A DNA stretch of 13,546 nt from an uncultured Anaerovibrio sp. (GTDB taxonomy: Bacteria; Bacillota; Negativicutes; Selenomonadales; Selenomonadaceae). The translations under genes and the position numbers were made by a program. The stretch lies in NCBI GenBank assembly GCA_902785445.1, contig CACZYN010000092.1:1-13546 (forward strand). Direction: 5' to 3'. The notes under the pieces were generated by a model. It was given only the letters and a program-made list of their open reading frames with translations. It made no database searches and was not told the origin of the DNA. Position 1 is the first letter of the stretch. Each line of letters opens with the position of its first letter. Shown here piece after piece: positions 13,524 through 13,546 of this stretch.

Positions 13524-13546
13524 AAATTGTAAGCCCCTTTTTCAAG

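Overview
All confident genes lie on the minus strand, so the window is read from right (13546) to left (1). Moderate GC, strong AGGAGG-type ribosome binding sites, the Firmicutes-style lspA-rluD-pyrR order, a Cache/HisKA/REC/HPT hybrid kinase and a TlpA + CD1871A + polyferredoxin cluster suggest an anaerobic Firmicutes relative. A Negativicutes such as a Selenomonas/Anaerovibrio-type organism is my best guess; this is inference and is not proven by any marker here.

Right end (13546-12367): a tRNA-Thr(GGT) with its own terminator is followed by a 43-bp inverted repeat and the first 173 codons of a tyrosine recombinase. This recombinase piece runs in frame, with no stop, into lspA. It appears to be the remnant of a tRNA-associated mobile element whose decay or rearrangement left its 5' part joined to a housekeeping operon. 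lspA, an RluD-type pseudouridine synthase and pyrR follow, closed by a clear terminator at 10846-10877.

Middle (10800-5675): a TATAAT box precedes a pair of signalling/transport genes. The first encodes an unusual AGCS-type amino acid:cation symporter fused to a C-terminal extracellular solute-binding domain. The second encodes a membrane hybrid histidine kinase whose Cache domain carries the spacing of an amino-acid-binding motif. The kinase is split from its HPT domain by a perfect 10-bp tandem duplication; removing one copy restores a 950-residue protein.

Left (5627-1): a tight chain of overlapping genes. A TlpA-like lipoprotein, a 46-aa CD1871A-family CXXC membrane peptide (GTG start) and a 4Fe-4S polyferredoxin membrane protein form a probable thiol/electron relay. 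They are followed by a 59-aa secreted peptide with two cysteines, a frameshifted DUF3737 gene, a MATE exporter, a PatB/MalY C-S lyase with a GTG start, and an RsbW-like ATPase. Three genes were recovered or re-started by reading the DNA directly: the 46-aa and 59-aa small proteins, and the GTG start of lspA. No terminator is visible between 10777 and 52, so much of this may be one transcription unit. The window ends in a cluster of inverted repeats.
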